Assembly: GCA_037974335.1 (NCBI GenBank)
Contig: CM075760.1
Span: 22,863,538-22,927,537, forward strand
Length of the DNA stretch: 64,000 nucleotides
Direction: 5' to 3'
From: Prionace glauca
Lineage: Eukaryota > Chordata > Chondrichthyes > Carcharhiniformes > Carcharhinidae
Shown here piece after piece: positions 21,341-33,209 of this stretch. The notes under the pieces are model-generated. The model was not told the DNA's origin, searched no databases, and saw only the letters and a list, made by a program, of their open reading frames with translations. Position 1 is the stretch's first letter. Each line of letters opens with the position of its first letter. The position numbers and the translations under genes were made by a program.

Positions 21341-22280
21341 GAGGTTAGGTGCAGAAGAAAATGTATCAAGCATTTCAAGATCATTGATTTCTCAAGAGAT
21401 CTTTTAGAGTAAATCTCACTCACGGATTCCAATTTATTGAATTTATTACTTATTTTATTGTTTTAATTCATTTAATTTATTATTTTAGAAACCTGTAACT
21501 GTGGCTGAGAGAACACATTGGGCAGACATTGACTTTGTGCTGTGGAGTGAAGACGATGAACCATCGTGGAGAGACAAGACACAGAACCAGACAGGAGAAA
21601 GACAGAGAAAGGAATGAAGCACAGGAAATTTCCATGAACACATTTGCCATTTTATTTCGGGATCTGAGGGATTATTTCTTAATTCTGAACATAGATATCA
21701 TCATAATGTTTTTCCTCACATAACTGATGAATAAATAATGTTGAAAAACAACCATTACTGGAATCCGTTGATTGATTTGCATGGCTCTCTCTATTTCTGT
21801 GTTGTGTTGGTGGGGAAATATTTGTTGTGTTTTTGTCAGTCAACAATCTAATTTGGAATTACTATTCTTATATTTATTTACATAAATACTCACTGTTTAC
21901 AATGAAATGTTCATGACAGAAAAACCAGATAAACCGTCACTTATTGATCAGTTTCAACTCAAAACAGCGATTTATTTTAAGAATATTAACAGTTGGTTCA
22001 AAATGAGTTGAAACTTTTTGAACATTCATAACACCGGCTGTGTTTAATTCAAATAAAATGATACATTTCATTTCAGAATTAGTTCTGAAAGTTCTGATGT
22101 CAGAATTAATAAAGTATCTGTGAACAGGCAGATATTCCACTGAATGATAATGTGATTCAGGATTTAGTCTGTTTAAACTAGACAAGTTAAATAAAAAAAC
22201 CAGATCTCATGTCTGAAATATTCCTTCACAAATATTGATCACACTCACAGGAGGGAAGAGTAAAAAATGTGGTTATCACT
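21340..22280. other. No recognised gene
   Basis: AT-rich, with no motif, splice pattern or repeat family that I can name. The D, J or C segments expected downstream of the broken VH of copy B were looked for here and not found. Confidence 0.5.
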
Positions 22281-22284
22281 AAGA

Positions 22285-22765
22285 GATACGATTATTTTTG
22301 CTCCCTCACAGGTGACAGGGAAGCGGGTTCGATTCTAACATTGGGTGACTGTGTGTGGTTTTCACATTCTATCCATATCCATGTGGGTTCCCTCCGAGTG
22401 CTCCAGTTTCCCCACAGTCCCAGGATGTGCAGGTTAGGTGGATTGGCTGTGATAAATTGCCCCTTAGCGCCCAATGATGTGCAAAGTCGAATCATAGAAT
22501 CCCTACAGTGCAGAAGGAGACCATTCGGTTCATCAAGTCTGCTATCCGGCAGAGCATCCTTCCCAGGCCCAATGTAAATTGTCTATGCTACATTTCCTGT
22601 TAGTGTCCAATAATGTGTAGGTTCGGGGGATTAGCCTGTGAATATGTGTGGTTGCCCGGATCGGATGAAAGCTTGTCGAGGTAGGATGCTGTGCTAGAGA
22701 GCCCGCTGCAGAGTTATTGGACCGAATGACCATGTTGAACTGTAGGGATTCTATGATTTTATGCT
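22285..22765 (+). mobile_element. SINE with an internal SINE-type insertion
   Basis: The B box 'gggttcgattctaac' and the body 'tgggttccctccgagtgctcc' are followed near 22490 by an antisense fragment ('catagaatccctacagtgcag'). The host tail resumes ('gtaggttcgggggatta') and ends in 'gaactgtagggattctatg'. Confidence 0.7.
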
Positions 22766-22769
22766 ATTA

Positions 22770-23680
22770 TGATCAGGCAGAGCAGTGATTATATTCACAT
22801 TAATCTCAGCGATTCCAAAGTATTACAAATTATGGGGGAACTCGAATGTATAGAACATTTTACCCGATCTCATGTCGCCCCAAAGTTCTTAAAACTCACT
22901 GATGTAACTTTGCTGAATTTAGTCACTGTTCTCATATTGCAACTAACCAGGTAAGTTGCGAACCACAAACTCCCACAAACCCGGTTGTGATAATTGGCCA
23001 ACAAATTTGAGATTTTATTTGACAAATGAGGATTTGGGTAGGATATTGGACAGAACAGACTTGCTGTTCATAATTATATCAAGAGATTCTACATCCTGGC
23101 ATTGATGTTATTGAATCTGGTTCTCTCTCTCTGATGATGCCCATTGAGATGTTGAGTAGCACTGTTGCTGTTTTAGTTTTAGATTTCCGGAATCTGCAGC
23201 AATTTGCACTGGTTTTATTGAATCTCTGGATGCGAGCGTCACTGACAAAGCTAACATTAATTGGTGATTGTGAATCACCTTGCTGAAACCTGCCCTCTGG
23301 ATGGGTGACTTTCCACTGCAGGTTTAATACAACTCGGTGTATTTCTCGGATATTTCAGTGGTGGTGAAGGGTTATTTTCATCACATGGAACCGGGGTCTA
23401 TGTAGGACTGACAGGGGAAAGATAGGAATACTCGGTTTATAGTTATTTGCAAAAAGAAAATGTTGTTTGAAGTATAAAAACAATTCTGTGGATTCTGGAA
23501 TTCAAACCCAAAGAGAAAATGCTGGAAAATCTCAGCTGGCCTGGCAATACTTGTAAGGAGAGGGAACAGCTGACGTTTCGAGTCCAGATGTCCTGAGACT
23601 GTCCAGCAATTTCTCTTCACGTTGTTTTAAGTGTCTTTGGGTGGAATAAGTTGATTCTGAATCTCTGGGGCGGAGGAATT
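22770..23680. other. Unassigned; two short dispersed-repeat pieces
   Basis: About 23120-23220 and 23500-23600 carry 'ccggaatctgcag' and 'atgctggaaaatctcagc' type text shared with 18.8-19.3 kb. The remainder has no recognised feature. Confidence 0.4.
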
Positions 23681-23730
23681 GTGGGTTGATCCAAGACTAT
23701 CATACTGAAGGAGAGACTATAAACACTATC

Positions 23731-23864
23731 AGGGACTGGTCGGACCCAGACCATCCAGTTGCTGCCCATATTGAACACTTTGTCTTTACAGCTCAGTCTC
23801 AGGGAGCCTCAGGGATGTCCGGTTTCTGCCTCTGGCTGAGTCAACAAAACCTCCGATTCGACAC
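23731..23864 (-). pseudogene. Truncated IgH V pseudogene (copy B)
   Basis: The minus strand reads [15 protein letters not shown], an in-frame TGA where the intact gene has a Gly codon, then GSLRLSCKDKVF, CDR1-like NMGSNW and MVWVRPVP. Homology to VH stops after FR2, so CDR2, FR3 and the RSS are gone. Alignment to the intact gene puts the intron acceptor at AAA/GTGTCG, so the AG has been lost. Just upstream, in what was the leader intron, a LINE has inserted. The leader exon could not be found. This is a dead remnant of a second IgH cluster in the same orientation as the intact one. Confidence 0.9.
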
Positions 23865-23889
23865 TTTAAAAAAAAACTGTGAAAAGTAA

Positions 23890-24076
23890 ACACACCTCAC
23901 CCCGGACACACTCTCTCACCTTTTTCCATCGGGAACTAGGTAAAAAACAAAGTCTGAAGACACTACAAGCCGACTCAGAAACAATGTCTTTACAGCTGCA
24001 ATCAGATTTTTGAATGGATCTACCTCGCATTAAATTGATATTTTTCTAGACCCGAGCTATGACTGCAACATAATAT
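23890..24076 (+). mobile_element. Older LINE 3' end, first part (split)
   Basis: It carries the end of a LINE ORF and UTR: 'cacctttttccatcgggaa', 'ttttgaatggatctacctcgcatt', 'agctatgactgcaacat'. The same element continues at 26098-26181 after the CR1 insertion. It entered the leader intron of the broken VH. Confidence 0.8.
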
Positions 24077-26097
24077 TACAAAGAACAACACAGCACGGGA
24101 AACAGGCCCTTCGGCCCAACGAGCCAGCGCCGCCGTCCCATGGTCAGTGACCTATTCATGATTTTAGTCTATGCCTAATGTGTGAGGATCAGGGAGGTCC
24201 AATATAGGGACAATTTGTTACCCAATCAATCAGCCTAAAAGCACATTTTTGGGATGTGGGAGGAAACCGGAGTACCCGGAGGAAACCCACGCAACCACTT
24301 GGAGAACGCGCAAACTCCCACGGACACAGGCCCAAATCCATGTGTCCGCACAGCAACAGAGATAGCCTCTGTGCTGCCATGATGCCCTTGAGATGGTCCA
24401 GTTTACGCACACCAACGACATGAAGCAGTAGGCAACTCCCGAAGCAATATCCAAGAGCAGCCCACCACAACCTGCCGCCCGCATGCCCCTTGCTGGACTT
24501 AAATGCCTGTGGATAAAAATTCATTATTAAAAAGACTCTATATCCCTGAGGCTAAAACTGAACCTCAAGCCTACAATGCTTAGTAGGCCTGCTATATCCC
24601 CCTATATGTAGACCGCTCATGTGGCTGTCCAAGTGACTCTTGAACAACCCTAGCGTGCCTGCTTCCACCACCTTACTCGGCAGTGCATTCCACATCCCCA
24701 CTACCCTTTGTGTGAAACACTGCCCTCTAATATTAGTCTTATATCTAGCCCCCCTCACCCTAAGCCCGTGACCCCTCGTTCTATTCATTTCTAATAGCGG
24801 AAAAAGCTTACCACCATTTACTCTATCTGTCCCCTTCATAATCTTATAAGCATCTATTAGATCCCCCCTCAGCCGACGTCTCTCAAGGGAAAACAGCCCA
24901 GGTGCGTTCAATCTTTCCTCGTAAGACAGCCCTTCCATACCAGGCAACATCCTGGTAAATCTCCTCTGCACTCTCTCCAGGATCTCTACATCCTTCCGGT
25001 GGTACGGCGACCAGAACTGGACGCAGTACTCCAGGTGAGGCCGAACCAACGTTCTATACAACTGCAACATCAGACTCCTACTCTTATATTCTACACCCCT
25101 TCCTATGAAGGCTAACATGCCATACGCTTTCCTCATCACATTCTGCACCTGCAACGACACCTTCAGGGACTTGTGTACCTGCAACCCCAGGTCTCTCTGC
25201 GTATCTATACTCCGGATAGTTCTACCTTTTATCATATAGCTCCCCTCCACATTATTCCGGCCAAAGTGCATCACCTCGCATTTCTCCGGATTAAATTCCA
25301 TTTGCCATCTATCTGCCCAATCTACCAGCCTGTCTATGTCCTGTTGCATTGCCAGGCACTGCTCCTCAGTACCCGCCAATCCAACCATCTTAGTGTCATC
25401 AGCAAATTTGCTGATCACACCTCCTACCCCCTCTTCCAAGTCATTAATATATACTACAAATAGTAGAGGTCCTAGTACCGAGCCCTGCGGCACCCCACTG
25501 GTGACAGACCTCCAATTGGAAAAGGAGGTCTGTCACCAGTGGGGTGACTACTACCCGCTGTCTCCTCCTCCCAAGCCAGTTCTCCACCCATCTACATAGC
25601 TGGCCTTGTATCCCATGAGCCTTCACCTTTTCTATCAGCCTACCGTGAGGGACCTTGTCAAACGCCTTACTGAAATCCATATAGACAACATCAACGGCTT
25701 GTCCTTCGTCAACCGTTTTTGTCACCTCTTCAAAAAATTCCAATAGATTCGTAAGGCACGACCTCCGTGTAACGAAGCCATGCTGCGTATCCCTGATCAG
25801 ATTGCAGCGCTCCAGATGCTCATACATCCTATCCTTGAGGATCCTCTCCATTATCTTGCCTATAACTGAAGTCAAACTCACTGGCCTATAGTTCCCTGGG
25901 TTATCCCTCTGACCCTTCTTAAACAACGGTACTACATTTGCAATCCGCCAATCCTCTGGGACCTCACCTGTGTCCAAAGAAGAGACAAAGATTTGCGTCA
26001 GAGGCCCAGCAATTTCATCCCTCAGCTCCCTTAGCAGCCTAGGATAGATGCCATCAGGCCCCGGAGATTTATCCGTCTTTATACTGTCACTCTCTCC
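24077..26097 (-). mobile_element. CR1-clade LINE, 5'-truncated, inserted into the older LINE
   Basis: The RT encoded on the minus strand shows TDKSPGPDGIYPRLLREL, PVSLTSVIGKIMERI, QHGFVTRRSCLTNL, VYMDFSKAFDKVPHGRL, PQGSVLGPLLFVVYINDL and SKFADDTKMVG (catalytic FADD), then [38 protein letters not shown] and a C-terminal FFTQRV..WNALPSKVVEA. The 3' UTR ends at (GTTCTTT)-type repeats near 24077-24090. A frame break occurs at the inverted repeat 25491-25546. The 5' half of the element is missing. Near-identical to 31556-33209 by eye. Confidence 0.95.
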
Positions 26098-26181
26098 CTT
26101 CACTCTCTATGCACGGTATGCTCCGTCTGTATAGTGCGCAAGACAGTGTACTAATATGTGTGGTAATAATAAATCAAATAA
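26098..26181 (+). mobile_element. Older LINE 3' end, second part
   Basis: Resumes with 'ctctatgcacggtatgctccg', 'gtatagtgcgcaagac' and the terminal 'aataataaatcaaat' tail. Confidence 0.8.
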
Positions 26182-26290
26182 AATATATCAAAAAAACACC
26201 GAGGATTATTCCCAGTGAATTGATTGCTGACACTGGAATATTCAACAGACAGACTAACACTGAGGCAGAAAGAGTGAGATCCATTGGAAC
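26182..26290 (-). pseudogene. Leader-intron relic of the broken VH (copy B)
   Basis: It aligns with 15525-15625 of the intact gene: 'atcaaaaaaacaccgaggatta', 'gattgctgacactggaa', 'agactaacactgaggcag'. Similarity ends just before the place where the leader exon should be. Confidence 0.85.
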
Positions 26291-26580
26291 GTCTCTGCCA
26301 CTCCAAAAGGTGAAATTATATTTGAGCCTCTGTTATAGGGAAAAAAACAATTTGATTGTAAATCAAGTCCCTTAATTCTGCACCTCTTCACAAGAGAATA
26401 GATATAAAGAAGATGACATGACCTTATCAGGGTAAAAACGCCAGTCTGATTTGCACATTGCAGCAAAAATACAATTCATTTGAAGAATTATTATCGATTT
26501 ATGTAACTAATTGCTGGAATAATTTTATTTCAGGTGTGGGTAGCTGTCACTGTAATTTGGGACTGGATACAATAAGGAGG
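26290..26580. other. No recognised feature
   Basis: Neither the leader exon nor a VH promoter like that at 15784 was found. AT-rich. Confidence 0.5.
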
Positions 26581-26890
26581 GAAGAAATGGCCTAATGTTA
26601 TCGCGAGGCAATTAATGCACAAACTTAACTAATGTTCTCAGGACCCGACTTCGAATCCCACCACCACAGATGGTGGGATTTAAATTCAGTAAAAAAAGCG
26701 TCTGGAAATAAGAATCCACTTACGGTCATGATATCATTGTCGATTGTGTAAAAACCTACCTGCTTCACTAATGTATTTTAGAGAAGGGAATCTGCCGTCC
26801 TTACCTGGTCTGGCCTATGTGTGATCCAAGCGCCATAGCAATGTGATTGGCTCTCATTGCCTTCGGACAAGAAGTAGGCAATCATTTCTG
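26580..26890 (+). repeat. tRNA-derived SINE-like repeat
   Basis: It has 'cttcgaatcccaccaccac' (B-box-like), 'atctgccgtccttacctggtctggcc' and 'gtgtgatccaagcgccat'. Same type as 1685-1960. Confidence 0.6.
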
Positions 26891-26914
26891 ATCAACCAAA
26901 GGTGCCCATGTCCA

Positions 26915-27225
26915 TAGAATCATTACAGAGCAGAAGAAGGCCTTTTGGCCTATCAGGCCCAAACCCACAACATTCCCACCTCAGTCTATCCCCATCACCC
27001 CACGTATATGCCCTGCAAATTCTCCTGACACTATTGGACAATTCATCATCGTGGATCAACCTAAGCGGCATATCCTTGAACAATGTGAGTAAATGAGCAG
27101 GCAATTGGAGAATATGCAGACTCCACACAGACAGACCCAAACCGGGAGTTGAACCCGGGTCCCTGGCGCTTTGAGGCAGAAACCCTAACATATATGCCAC
27201 CGTGCCACCCACAAATTAATTCAAA
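26915..27225 (-). mobile_element. tRNA-derived SINE
   Basis: On the minus strand: a 'ggtggcacggtggcatat' head, B box GGGTTCAACTCCC, and a 3' tail at 'catagaatcattacagagcag' (plus-strand text). Inserted within duplication copy B. Confidence 0.75.
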
Positions 27226-27229
27226 AAGG

Positions 27230-28800
27230 ACAATCCTCATGTGATGCAATATTTCACGTTAGATTTCCCCAATGGCTCCTTTACCCTGTGAAAATTAACA
27301 CTGAAAGAAAACTGTTGGACTTATAATTAATTGAGCTGACAGGGAAACATGACATCGACATCAACCTTTGGCAGAGAATTTATAGAATCCGAATGGACAC
27401 GGTGATCAGGAAAGTCCTTTGTCAACATCCAAATCACTGCTGCTCATTTTATTGGCCACCGGCTGTAGAACATTCACTGGTAGTGGGAACTCAGGATATT
27501 AGGACTTTGTGGCATATTGCACAATATCACAAAAATAAATGTTTTGTCTTCCACTAAACCAGGCCGATTCTTCGCTCATTGGCAGCTATGAGAGCGACTG
27601 TTAAATAATCGAAATCAGATTGTGCTGGACAACAGAACATGGTGCTGATCAGGGATAAGAGAGGTTGTCTTTTTAAAGAGGTGCAGAACACTGAGAATAT
27701 TCCAGGTATCCGCGCTTTTCAAGACAATTGTATGATTTTATTTTACTTTTAATTATTTTCATTTTGGGTCATAGCACTGATCTCATTGGACTGAGGGGGT
27801 GGGGAGGTCAAAATCTCTTCCTTGCAGGTAATGACGTTACTCACAAAGTGGCTTTAATTGTTGGAAGGACATTTATTTGGACGTTATACAACTGAAATAG
27901 CATCTGGCCAATTTACTCGTTCGCCATACTGTTTAATCACAATGCTGCCCTTAAAATATTTTCTAGGAAGGAATACCATTTAAAAACGTGTCTTTATTAT
28001 GGGAATCAAGCATTTATTGTATAACTGGATAAGTCCCATTTAATCCTTACATATTCACATTAATCTGTCCCACGCAGTATTTGGCAGCAGTCCAACCTGC
28101 TGCCAACTGCCCGAAGATATTTACAGGAAGCATCTGACGGTGTTTGTTCAGTAAGTCAAAGATCTGTTTCCTTAGTACTGAACAGTTGGCTGCAAGCCAA
28201 CTTCAAACTTTTAGCATTGTCAATAGAGCCTATTTATAAACAAATCTGCCCAGCAACAACTGGAGGCAATCTAAATTATTATTTTTAAAGCTGTGAACCG
28301 ATATGAATGCTTCCCATTTCATTGGAAAAGAAAGCTACCCAGATTCTCTGGCACCTTGTTAGGAACAATGATGATCTCTCCAACCCAACAATACATTGTG
28401 ATGGATGGATAGAAATAAATACAGGCAGATTGTGAGAGTTGATTCAGAGAGGTGATATATCTTATACTGCATAAATATATAGGCTGGTGTTTTATTTCAC
28501 TTTATTCTTCCATGGGACGTGGGGGTCCCTGGAAAGAACAACATTTGTTTCCTGTGCTTAATTCCTTTTCAGCTGAGTGGTGTGTTAGGGCATCTCAGAA
28601 GGCATTGCCCAGTTATATATATGGCGGTCCATCTTGAGTTACACCCTGCTGAGACCAAGTAGGGATGGCAGATGTCCTTCATTGGGGAATCAGAGGGTTA
28701 TCTCGTCGCTATCAGTATGAATCAAAATTTATTGATTGAATTCAAATTCCACCTGCTGCCAGGGTCGGATTTAATCTCAATTTAATTTAATTTAATTTAA
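27230..28800. repeat. Duplication copy B, upstream flank
   Basis: Counterpart of 16.3-17.85 kb, with blocks such as 'ttttattggccaccggctgtag' and 'tccaacccaacaatacattgtgatgg'. Both copies include an old 'ttccatgggacgtggg'-type dispersed repeat. No gene. An ATTTA-type microsatellite (28776-28802) ends it. Confidence 0.8.
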
Positions 28801-28801
28801 T

Positions 28802-29355
28802 TCCAGAGATTCACCACCCTTTGAGTGCAGAGGTTGCTCCTCAACTCCATTCTAAACTGCCGCCCTCCCCCCCCCCCGCCCCCCTTATCTTGAGGCTGTG
28901 CCCTCTTGTCCTGCTGTCCTTTCTGAGCGGGAAGAATCTCTCTACCTCTACCCTATCCATCCCCTTCATTATCTTATGCGTCTCTATAAGATCCCCCCTC
29001 ATCCTTCTAAATTCCAACGAGTACAGACCCAGTCTATTCAGCCTCTCTTCAAAGTTCAACCCCCTCATCTCCGTTATCAGCCTAGTGAACCTCCTCTGCA
29101 TTCCCTCCAAGGCCAAAATATCCTTCCACAAGTGCGGCGACCAAAACTGCACACAGTACTCCAGCTGCGGCCTCACCAGTACCCTGTACAGTTGCAGCAA
29201 GACCTCCCTGCTTTTATATTCTATCCCCATCGCTATAAAGGCCAGCATCCCATTCGCCTTCCTGATCACTTGCTGCACCTGCAGCCTGGGCTTTTGCGAC
29301 TCATGCACAAGAACCCCCAGGTTCCTCTGCACCGTAGCATGCTGCAGATTTCCCC
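28802..29355 (-). mobile_element. CR1-clade LINE fragment
   Basis: The minus strand encodes LGVLVHESQKP, QQVIRKANGMLAFIA, YCVQFWSPHLWKDI, MQRRFTRLITEMRGL, ERLNRLGLYSLEFRR and DSRTRGHSLKI. It lacks the 3' tail and the 5' part. Inserted in copy B; no counterpart was seen in copy A. Confidence 0.9.
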
Positions 29356-29359
29356 CCTA

Positions 29360-29815
29360 GAAATAATAATCCCTCCCACTATTATTTATTTTTGTGAATT
29401 TTTACTATTTATTTTTGTGAATGGAGAATTATTGGTAATATTGGCGTCAGGCGATGACCACCTCCAAAAAGGGGGAATCTGACCGTTGCCCCTTGTCACT
29501 CAATGATATTGCAACACTGAATCAATAACTATCAACATCTTCGAGGTTACCATTGGCTAATCGCTATGTTAGCTGGGTATATACATGCTCCAGCTGGAAT
29601 ATCATCTCAGCCTGCTGTGAGTAACCCACCCCCTAACTCCCCAAACCTGTGCACCACCTGCACGACACAAATTGGGGGAAAAAATGGTTCTCTCCACTTA
29701 CTTGAATAGGTACAGTTCAAACAGCATTCAAAAATCTTCATCCCATTCAGGCCAAAGCAGCCGGCTTGACAGGTATAGCATTTGCAAATGCTTACTCCCT
29801 TCACCACACAGAGCA
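29360..29815. other. No recognised feature
   Basis: A short direct repeat ('ttatttttgtgaatttttac' and 'ttatttttgtgaatggag') at 29385-29425. Otherwise unassigned. Confidence 0.4.
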
Positions 29816-30165
29816 TCATTATGTACCATCTACAAGTTTCACTTCCGAACCTCACCAAGGCTCCTTAGGCAGCCACACGGTGGGTTGCTATTTGCAAGAA
29901 CAGGGTAACAGTTACCAGGAAATATCACTTATAAATTCCCCTCCAAGTTAGTCATATACCTGATGTGGAAATATATCATCCTTCCATCACTGTCACGGGA
30001 CCGAGATCCTAGAACTCCCTGTGTAACAGCACCCTATGGGTATCTACACCACAGGGTCTGCAGCAATTCAAGAAGGTAGCTTACCACCAGTTTACTAAAG
30101 GCAATGAGGAATAGGCAACAAATGCTGACTAGGCCAGCAACGTCCATATCCCTTAAATTAAAACA
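29815..30165 (+). repeat. Dispersed repeat (copy B counterpart of 19360-19560)
   Basis: Carries 'caaggctccttaggcagcc', 'cctagaactccctgtgtaacagc' and 'aatgctgactaggccagcaacg'. Confidence 0.6.
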
Positions 30166-30269
30166 TCAACATATCGATATTTATGAATGGATGATAACTA
30201 ATGAACGCAATTGGGTATCTTTGTAAATGGATGGCAATTGATGAAAATAATATCAACTTTCTGAACATT

Positions 30270-30750
30270 TACCACCTCTTTCTCTGCCAGAAGATAAGTT
30301 CCGTTCCACAGGAGATTCATGATTCAGAAACATCACACTATCCAAAGACAAGGAAGACAGAAGAAACGGCAACATCTGTAGGTGTATCTCAATCTCATTA
30401 CGGGACAGGCCTTTGATAGGATGACAATTTTGTTACTCATCTGCTTGAAGACCGGGATTAACCTGAAGCACAGTGTTTTCTTTATGTTGGGAGATATACA
30501 TATCATACTCATACATGGATGAATCTCAGTGAGACATTCGACACTAACATCAGGGCAGAGACTACAACATTTGGGGGAACTAAGCTCTCCATCGAAAAAT
30601 TCTCGGTCTCATTTATGACACAGAAAAGGACAATTTACAACACAACTGATAGCCTCATGACAACACTTAGGGTTGAATCAATCTCTCAAAAATTGTCCTC
30701 CTCAGTCATCAACAAATGTGAAATATGAAGAAAAGACACCAAGCTAAAAT
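30270..30750. other. No recognised gene
   Basis: Duplication similarity fades after about 30270. Only short open frames. Confidence 0.4.
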
Positions 30751-30754
30751 GAAT

Positions 30755-31235
30755 AGAACAAAGATCAAAGAACAACACAACACAGGAAACAGGCCCTTCG
30801 GCCCAACGAGCTCGCGCCACCATCTTCACAATGTGTTTTTCCTCCTCCACCCTTGACCCATGTCTATGCTTATGGTACCCCCATTGGAAACCAGATTAAG
30901 GGGAGAATAATTTAGGGACAATTTGTTACACCAGTCAGCCTAATAACACTTCTTTGGGGTGTGGGAGGAAACCGGGACACCCGGAGAAAACCCACGCAAC
31001 CACAGGGAGAATGTGCAGTTTCCCACAGACACAGGCCCAAATCCATGTATCTGGACAACTAACGGTGATAGTCACTGAGCTGTTGTGGTGCCCATCTGCT
31101 GGTCCATTTTGAAGCAGACACAAACGACGCAAAGTACTAGGCCACTCTCGAAACATCCAAGAGCAGCCCATGCATGACCCACAGTGTGCATGCCCCTCGT
31201 TAGACAACAAGGTGGACCGACACACATGCAGAGTA
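30755..31235 (-). mobile_element. CR1-family 3' UTR fragment
   Basis: (CAAAGAA)n-type end, 'acaggcccttcggcccaacg', 'gtgggaggaaaccgggacac', 'gcagcccatgcatg'. It matches the 3' UTR of the copies at 24077 and 31556 with more changes, so it is an older member. Confidence 0.75.
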
Positions 31236-31261
31236 AAAGAGAAAAATATCAACACATGTAG

Positions 31262-31555
31262 CATTAGATTTCCAGGAACGTCCTGAGGCTCTGATCCTTA
31301 TTTAAAACAGTCTCCTATAACCCTCCATCCTTATTTTGCTCATGTGTCTATCTAAGTAAACCTTAAACAAGTCCATCGTGCCTGCCTCCACCACCTTACT
31401 TGGCAGTGCATTCCATACCCCCACGACCCACTGTGTGAAAAACCTCCCTCTAGCATCCAAATTATACTTCTCCCCCGTCACCTTAAGCCTGTGGCCCCTC
31501 GTGATATTTGTCTCCAATCAAGGAAAAAGCCTGCCACTGTTTACTCTACCTATAC
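31262..31555 (-). mobile_element. CR1-clade LINE C-terminal fragment
   Basis: The minus strand encodes TRGHRLKVTGEKY and GRFFTQWVVGVWNALPSKVVEAGTM. It has been cut by, or abuts, the next CR1 copy at 31556. Confidence 0.85.
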
Positions 31556-33209
31556 AAAGAACAAAAGAACAAAGAACAGCACAGCACGGGAAACAGGCCC
31601 TTCGGCCCAACGAGCCCGCGCCGCCGTCCCATGGTCAGTGACCTATTCATGATTTTAGTCTATGCCTAATGTGTGAGGACAGGGAGGTCCAATATAGGTA
31701 CAATTTGTTACCCAATCAATCAGCCTAAAAGCACATTTTTGGGATGTGGGAGGAAACCGGAGTACCCGGAGGAAACCCACGCAACCACTTGGAGAACGCG
31801 CAAACTCCCACGGACACAGGCCCAAATCCATGTGTCCGCACAGCAACAGAGATAGTCTCTGAGCTGTCATGTTGCCCTTGAGATGGTCCAGTTTACGCAC
31901 ACCAACGACATGAAGCAGTAGGCAACTCCCGAAGCAACATCCAAGAGCAGCCCACCACAACCTGCCGCCCGCATGCCCCATGCTGGACTTAAATGCCTGT
32001 GGATAAAAAATTCATTATTAAAAGACTCTATATCCCTGAGGCTAAAACTGAACCCCAAGCCTACAATGTTTAGTAAGACCTGCTATATTCCCCAATATGT
32101 AGACCGCTCATGTGGCTGTCCAAGTGACTCTTGAACAACCCTAGCGTGCCTGCTTCCACCACCTTACTAGGCAGTGCATTCCACATCCCCACTACCCTTT
32201 GTGTGAAAAACTGCCCTCTAATATTTGTCTTCTACCTAGCCCCCCTCACCCTAAGCCCGTGACCCCTCGTTCTATCCATTTCTAATAGCGGAAAAAGCTT
32301 ACCACCTTTTAATCTATCTATCCCCTTCATAATCTTATAAACCTCTATTAGATCCCCCTTCAGCCGACGTCTCTCAAGGGAAAACAGCCCAAGTGCGTTC
32401 AATCTCTCCTCGTAAGACAGCCCTTCCATACCAGGCAACATCCTGGTAAATCTCCACTGCACTCTCACCAGGATCTCTACATCCTTCCGGTAGTACGGCG
32501 ACCAGAACTGGACGCAGTACTCCAGGAGAGGCCTAACCAACGTTCTATACAACTGCAACATCAGACTCCTACTCTTATATTCTGTACCCCTTCCTATGAA
32601 GGCCAACATGCCATACGCTTTCCTCATCACATTCTGCACCTGCATCGACACCTTCAGGGACTTGTGTACCTGCACCCCCAGGTCTCTCTGCGTATCTATA
32701 CTCCGGATAGTTCGACCTTTTATTGTATAACTCCCCTCCACATTATTCCGGCCAAAGTGCATCACCTCGCATTTCTCCGGATTAAATTCCATTTGTCATC
32801 TATCTGCCCAAACTACCAGCCTGTCTATGTCCTGTTGCATTGCCAGGCACTGCTCCTCAGTACCCGCCAATCCAACCATCTTAGTGTCATCAGCAAATTT
32901 GCTGATCACACCTCCTACCCCCTCTTCCAAGTCATTAATATATACTACAAATAGTAGAGGTCCTAGTACCGAGCCCTGCGGCACCCCACTGGTGACAGAC
33001 CTCCAATTGGAAAAGGAGCCTTCCACTACTACCCGCTGTCTTCTCCTCCCAAGCCATTTCTCCACCCATCTACATACCTGGCCTTGTATCCCATGAGCCT
33101 TCACCTTTTCTATCAGCCTACCGTGAGGGACCTTGTCAAACGCCTCACTGAAATCCATATAGACAACATCAATGGCTTGTCCTTCGTCAACCGTTTTTGT
33201 CACCTCTTC
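31556..33209 (-). mobile_element. CR1-clade LINE, 5'-truncated, young-looking
   Basis: It starts at its 3' end with (GTTCTTT) repeats and has the same UTR and RT C-terminal half as 24077-26097: FDKVPHGRLIEKVKA, VTSGVPQGSVLGPLL, SKFADDTKMVG, CEVMHFGRNNVEGSY, RRLKGDLIEVYKIM. It stops abruptly at 33209 inside the EEVTKTVDEGQ motif, where another CR1 begins. Confidence 0.95.

Noticed and set aside
25173-25599. Plus-strand frames over the CR1 copy
   Set aside because: Antisense shadows of the LINE reverse transcriptase on the minus strand.
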